Origin: Candidatus Aegiribacteria sp.
Lineage (GTDB): Bacteria; Fermentibacterota; Fermentibacteria; Fermentibacterales; Fermentibacteraceae
Assembly (NCBI GenBank): GCA_021107345.1
Contig: JAIOSX010000122.1
Location: 1-8,533 of the forward strand
Reading direction: 5' to 3'
Length of the DNA: 8,533 bases
Shown: positions 4,832 to 8,533 of the stretch, in pieces
Position numbering within the stretch: position 1 is the first letter of the stretch
Layout of the letters: each line of letters starts with the position of its first letter
Notes under the pieces: generated by a model
Seen by the model: only the letters and a program-made list of their open reading frames with translations
Told to the model about the DNA's origin: nothing
Databases searched by the model: none
Made by a program: the position numbers and the translations under genes

Positions 4832-7822
4832 TCACCTATGAGCCACATTGATCTTCCCGGTTAGTTGAGTCCTGTATATCCGTGAAAGCGCTTCATCATC
4901 CTCGCAGTTCCCGAATATCCAGATAACTTCTATTTCCCTTTTTCTTTCGAGCGAATTCATTATGGATAAGTGACATCCGCTGTCTGCGAAATCCTCCGAG
5001 AATAATATTCCCTCTGATGTGGAAAGAGCTTCCACAAAACCCTTTCCCGGAGTCTCCACCCTGCCCCAGCGCCCCACATCGAACCATGCACCCGCATGCT
5101 CTCTTCCCTGCCTCAGCAGAGGTTTACTCTGCGCGGAAAGGATTACCTTATCGTGCTCCCCTCCCGGGGAAAGGAATCCTCTTATATCGAACTTACCGCC
5201 GAGGTAAGCTTTGTGAGTGGCTTCAGGGCGGAATAGTGTTTTTAGAACGGGTGTTTCCGGTAGCATGGAAACTCTCCATGTAAGGTGAAGTGAGCCGTAC
5301 TTTTTATGATCCACTGCCCAACAGATCTCCCAGCCCCTTTCCAGCAGACCTCCGGTGATGGTTTCAAATTCTTTCCAGCTGCACTCCACAGAGTTAAGTC
5401 TGAAGGGTCTGTTGCGGTCATTGATCCTGGGATGGATGCCGCCGAACCAGGGTTTCTCCCATGCGAAATCGGATGGTCCGGGGTGTGAAGATATGAGATA
5501 TTCAACACCATCCAGAAGCAGGCTGTACACATGTCCGAACTCCGTTGGATCGATCAGAGCTTTCATTCTGCTGTTGGATATCGTGAGAATACCGTCTTCT
5601 TCTGAAAGCTCGGCAGGAAGCGCTGTGCTGCTGATGATCCTTACCGGGTAAACACTATCCCTGGCGGCGATACCCAGTGATATTTCTGCGGTACCCGCTT
5701 CAGGAATCACTGCCGATATTGAACTGTCGCTGTTTATAGAACCGTTTGCTGCGATGGTGCCGTTAATGGCTATGGTTCCCCTGCGTTTTCCAAGGAGATT
5801 ATGTGAAAGCTTCAGTTCGTATCCTTCCCCCATCACAGGATCTATATTGTGATCTATGAAGCCTGTTCTTTCCAATGCGGAGCCTCTGTCCCAGCCCAGG
5901 ATCCTTGCATTACTCAGAAGTTCCTTCAGGCCTCCCCTTGCAAGAAGCACCCTGAAAGGAAGGGAATGTTCTCTCTTCCCCGGAGCGATTACTATATCTT
6001 CAGTCTCAGGCCTGCCGTACTGCAGCCTCTTCCATGAAGGGAACCAGGCACTGAGGGTCATTTCGCCGCTGGATTCCGCAAGCCAGGGGGCACCCAATCC
6101 TGCTGTATCCTTCGGGTAATCCTCCGAAACATCGGGAATCTGGTTGTGTACCACCCTGCATTCGAGGATGCCCTTTTGGAGTGGAATAAACCAGGATCCG
6201 CCTGCAAAGGGATATCCACTGCCCCACCTTGCAGCAAAGCGGATCATCTGATCTGAAGTAGACTCGTTGAGAATAGTGCTGCTCACCTCTACGTATCCGG
6301 CGGGATCAAGCCGGTAAATCAACTCATGCTTCAAACCAGGTCTTGATGGCCAGATGGTTTCTGCAACGATCTCTTCATTCTTTATGGAAATGTCGTACAA
6401 CTGGTGAGGCAGGTCGGAATTCCAGTAAGGCGGTCCCACGGTCATTCCTATGTATCCGGCCACCTTTTCCCAGTCATCCACATCCGGGATTAATATGGTT
6501 CCCATAGCTCCGATCCTGGATACTCCCAGAGTAATATCCTTCCCTATGATGACGGCCCTTTTTCGGGAGAGAGCGGCTTCGGGGGTACCGGTGAAGGGGC
6601 CATGGACAAGGATGATCTTTTCCTCCGCCCCTGCATTTCCGTTCAGGAACGGAGTCAGACTCAGTTCATTAAGTCCATCAGAGAGGCCGGGCAGGGGAAT
6701 GCGCACCTGCTGGAAAATGCTGTCTTCCAGAGAATAGGTCTCGTTCAGGAAAACCTCTCCGGCAAGTCTGGCTTCCAGTGTGAAGGAATCGGAATCGGCC
6801 AGTCTCCTGATGTTTAGAGCCAGTTCTTTCTGCCCAGGCGTAATTCTTCGTACCGACGGAGAGAGAATTGAAAGAGGTTCCTCAGCTTTTATACCTATCC
6901 CGATCGAAAGCGGTTCAGCACCGGGCAGAACGGTTGAAACCCTCGGTGATCTGTCATTGTCGGGGACAGGCACTTCCACTGGTTGCGGAATGACATCAAA
7001 ACCCTCTGAGGCTTCCTGAACCGTCACCGATTCCGGTGCGGAAAGGTATTTGTGAGATTCTATCTGCAGTTCCTGCGGAAGGAAATTCCCCTCAATGCTG
7101 ACACGAAGAGCCTTTCCACAGAAAATTTTTCCACTGTTCCTTCTTACCGAGGCGGATAGTAAAGGTGTATGAAGGGATGAAAGTACTCTTCCCCTTCGAT
7201 CGAATTCAGCCCTGAAGCTGTCATCTCCTATTTTGAACAGGTAATTGAAGACTTCCCTTCCCGTTTCGGTTCTCTGTTCATCAGGTTCTACTTCGAGCTC
7301 TCTGACGAAGCTGTCGTACCAGTCCGTATCCCCAAGAAAATCCCTGAATTCCGTTCTTCCAAGAAGGAACGGCATATAATTCTGCATATAGACCATACTG
7401 TCGGGCACCCAGAAGAATCCTGTTTTCTTGTAGAGAGGCATGGCTTTGAGATTCGCGGGCCATGTGTGCAGGTCTATCCGGTAATAACCATCGTCAGCTG
7501 TCCTTCCTACCGCGTCCAGAAGGAGTTTTTTGCCAAGTTTTTTGCCATGAAGGTCTGTAACGACATTCAGCAGCGCAACATATGCTGCATCAGGCTCTCC
7601 TCCGTAGGGAGTAGTCCGGCAATAGCCCACGACTCTGTCACCCTCTATCGCAAGCACTGTAAACAGTTTACCAGAGGAGTTCTCTTGCATTTCAATACTC
7701 TCTGGTGTGAACTCCGATGCTCCTAGAAATCCTGCAGGCCAGCCATCTCTGCTCTCGGACCACATTTGGGCAACTCCTTCGGCATGGAGCTTCCTATAAA
7801 CTTCAAAGCGTACATTTTCCAT
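4832..7822 (-). CDS. Large GNAT acetyltransferase with C-terminal beta-sandwich region
   Basis: This 996-residue protein has no signal peptide or membrane segment. Residues 1-150 form a GNAT N-acetyltransferase domain. The acetyl-CoA loop is in LHGKKLGKKLLLDA (91-104), preceded by the strand VALLNVVTD, and PANLKAMPLYKKTGFFW (122-138) is the usual C-terminal GNAT motif. The remaining 850 residues are beta-rich, and I can only outline them. Residues 160-400 form a linker with short beta-strands. Residues 430-640 and 745-985 are two stretches reminiscent of galactose-mutarotase/glycosidase beta-sandwiches, with many Trp, Gly and Pro residues. An Ig-like piece (670-735) lies between them. This suggests a cytoplasmic acetyltransferase acting on a sugar or glycoconjugate, but the substrate is unknown. 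The ATG has a weak site (AAGAGA). The gene follows a Prs-like gene after 44 bp on the same strand, so an operon is likely. Codons 912-942 are duplicated near mazE. Confidence 0.8.
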   Translation of the reverse strand: MENVRFEVYRKLHAEGVAQMWSESRDGWPAGFLGASEFTPESIEMQENSSGKLFTVLAIEGDRVVGYCRTTPYGGEPDAAYVALLNVVTDLHGKKLGKKLLLDAVGRTADDGYYRIDLHTWPANLKAMPLYKKTGFFWVPDSMVYMQNYMPFLLGRTEFRDFLGDTDWYDSFVRELEVEPDEQRTETGREVFNYLFKIGDDSFRAEFDRRGRVLSSLHTPLLSASVRRNSGKIFCGKALRVSIEGNFLPQELQIESHKYLSAPESVTVQEASEGFDVIPQPVEVPVPDNDRSPRVSTVLPGAEPLSIGIGIKAEEPLSILSPSVRRITPGQKELALNIRRLADSDSFTLEARLAGEVFLNETYSLEDSIFQQVRIPLPGLSDGLNELSLTPFLNGNAGAEEKIILVHGPFTGTPEAALSRKRAVIIGKDITLGVSRIGAMGTILIPDVDDWEKVAGYIGMTVGPPYWNSDLPHQLYDISIKNEEIVAETIWPSRPGLKHELIYRLDPAGYVEVSSTILNESTSDQMIRFAARWGSGYPFAGGSWFIPLQKGILECRVVHNQIPDVSEDYPKDTAGLGAPWLAESSGEMTLSAWFPSWKRLQYGRPETEDIVIAPGKREHSLPFRVLLARGGLKELLSNARILGWDRGSALERTGFIDHNIDPVMGEGYELKLSHNLLGKRRGTIAINGTIAANGSINSDSSISAVIPEAGTAEISLGIAARDSVYPVRIISSTALPAELSEEDGILTISNSRMKALIDPTEFGHVYSLLLDGVEYLISSHPGPSDFAWEKPWFGGIHPRINDRNRPFRLNSVECSWKEFETITGGLLERGWEICWAVDHKKYGSLHLTWRVSMLPETPVLKTLFRPEATHKAYLGGKFDIRGFLSPGGEHDKVILSAQSKPLLRQGREHAGAWFDVGRWGRVETPGKGFVEALSTSEGILFSEDFADSGCHLSIMNSLERKREIEVIWIFGNCEDDEALSRIYRTQLTGKINVAHR
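4996..5089 (-). repeat. Copy B: in-gene parent of the duplicated 94-bp fragment
   Basis: This is the source segment within the GNAT gene, starting at the first base of the Ala912 codon and ending at residue 943. It is in frame and uninterrupted here, so this is the functional copy. The matching copy A lies 2667 bp to the left in the same orientation. Exact-match stretches reach 32 nt. Confidence 0.9.
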
Positions 7823-7866
7823 GTAGATCTCTTTTCATGCATTCAGAAAGGGTCTTCAGACGGCAG
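7823..7866 (-). other. Short gap between the Prs-like and GNAT genes
   Basis: This 44-bp spacer holds no convincing promoter or terminator hairpin, which supports a single transcript. Its only translation signal is a weak purine stretch (AAAAGAGA) before the GNAT ATG. Confidence 0.4.
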
Positions 7867-8533
7867 CTATTTCCCAAGGAAAAGTGAACTGAGACTCTTT
7901 CCTTCATGGGTACGTTTTATGGCCTCAGCAAATATCCTTGCGACGGAGAGAGTTTCTATTTTTGTGACAGGCCCCCCTATGACCTTTTCAGCGGCTTCAG
8001 TATCGAACTCGACCGTATCTGTGACGTAAAGATTCGTCATGGGGCTGTTCTCAATTCTCATGACTGCATTACGGGATAGAATTCCGTGGGTAACAAAAGC
8101 ATAAACCTCTTTCGCTCCCCGCTCCATGGCTATTTCCGCGCACATGACCAGGCTTTTACCCGAAAGAGTCTCATCGTCGTTTATGATTACCGTTCTTCCG
8201 GAGAGGTCATCTATGCCCTCGACTGTTTTTAAGTGAGGCGTTTCGCTGTCGTCCACCCTGACCTTCTTGACGTAGCCTGTTTCAATATCAGGGTCTCGCC
8301 CGGCTTCCCTGAGGGAACGGGCCACATGCATTGCAAGGAAATCGTTGTTCATGATGCTGCCCGAATCGGGGGCCACGAAAGCGAGCTTGTCCGTACCGAA
8401 TGAGACTATCTTGTCAAGAAAAACCTCATCCGCGTGCAGCTGGTCAACCGGGATGTTGCTGAAACCCTGGCTCTGGGGGCAGTGTAGTGTCATAGTAAGA
8501 ACACGATCGGCCTGAACTGATTCAAGCATGTCA
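7867..8533 (-). CDS. Divergent ribose-phosphate pyrophosphokinase-like protein, C-terminal part (5' end beyond window)
   Basis: Prs makes PRPP from ribose 5-phosphate and ATP for nucleotide, histidine and tryptophan synthesis. The frame is open through the right edge, so about 222 of an expected 310 or so residues are visible. Numbering is from the first visible Met. ADRVLTMTLHCPQSQGF (7-23) matches the Prs signature ADRVLTMDLHxxQxQGFF. IPVDQLHA, APDSGS (53-58), the region before the PRPP loop with KKVRV, and THGILS (147-152) follow in the right order. The PRPP loop reads INDDETLSGKSL (116-127), whereas canonical Prs has VDDMIDTGGTL. The last acidic residue of the loop is Leu and one glycine is Lys. 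PDSGS also departs from the canonical PDxGGxxRA. It may be a Prs paralogue or a PRPP-binding relative rather than the housekeeping enzyme, so I give no gene symbol. It lies upstream of the GNAT gene, 44 bp away. Confidence 0.85.
   Translation of the reverse strand, partial: DMLESVQADRVLTMTLHCPQSQGFSNIPVDQLHADEVFLDKIVSFGTDKLAFVAPDSGSIMNNDFLAMHVARSLREAGRDPDIETGYVKKVRVDDSETPHLKTVEGIDDLSGRTVIINDDETLSGKSLVMCAEIAMERGAKEVYAFVTHGILSRNAVMRIENSPMTNLYVTDTVEFDTEAAEKVIGGPVTKIETLSVARIFAEAIKRTHEGKSLSSLFLGK

Noticed and set aside
5017..7019. Numerous plus-strand frames of 60-98 codons
   Set aside because: All lie antisense within the GNAT-fusion gene, lack ribosome sites and have composition typical of shadow frames.

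Overview
The window looks like a piece of a bacterial chromosome, probably from an uncultivated Gram-negative-type organism. This rests on a lipobox-bearing six-bladed beta-propeller lipoprotein, ordinary sigma70-like promoters, strong GGAGG ribosome sites and moderate GC. Large GNAT fusions and such lipoproteins are common in FCB-group and candidate-phylum genomes, but nothing here fixes the taxon. There are no tRNAs, rRNAs, CRISPR arrays or transposase genes.

Layout. (1) Positions 2-1683, plus strand: the 3' part of a TetR-like regulator, translationally coupled to a secreted beta-propeller lipoprotein. (2) Positions 1677-2316, minus strand: a complete mazEF toxin-antitoxin operon with a near-consensus promoter and a palindromic operator. 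Its 3' end overlaps the lipoprotein gene by 7 bp. (3) Positions 2329-2422: a 94-bp, about 94% identical copy of an internal piece of the large GNAT gene further right. It lies between the mazEF promoter and a truncated gene. (4) Positions 2425-3217, minus strand: an apparently intact winged-helix/minimal nucleotidyltransferase (MNT) gene followed by what looks like a truncated HEPN-type partner. The promoter carries two near-identical 13-bp palindromes exactly 21 bp apart. (5) Positions 3253-3589: non-coding, AT-rich. (6) Positions 3590-4819, plus strand: an AAA_14/DUF4143 ATPase. (7) Positions 4832-7822, minus strand: a 996-residue protein with an N-terminal GNAT acetyltransferase domain and a long beta-rich C-terminal region. 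(8) Positions 7867-8533, minus strand: the C-terminal two thirds of a divergent ribose-phosphate pyrophosphokinase-like protein, 44 bp upstream of the GNAT gene and probably in the same operon.

Interpretation. Positions 1677-4819 form a small accessory cluster (mazEF, a broken MNT/HEPN pair, an AAA/DUF4143 ATPase) between two ordinary-looking chromosomal operons. A duplicated shard of the neighbouring GNAT gene inside it suggests local rearrangement, and the two copies are direct repeats bracketing about 2.6 kb. I do not see a clearly new defence system. The strongest points for follow-up are the duplicated GNAT fragment abutting a truncated HEPN gene, the double operator over the MNT start, and the uncommon GNAT/beta-sandwich fusion paired with a Prs-like protein whose PRPP loop is altered.
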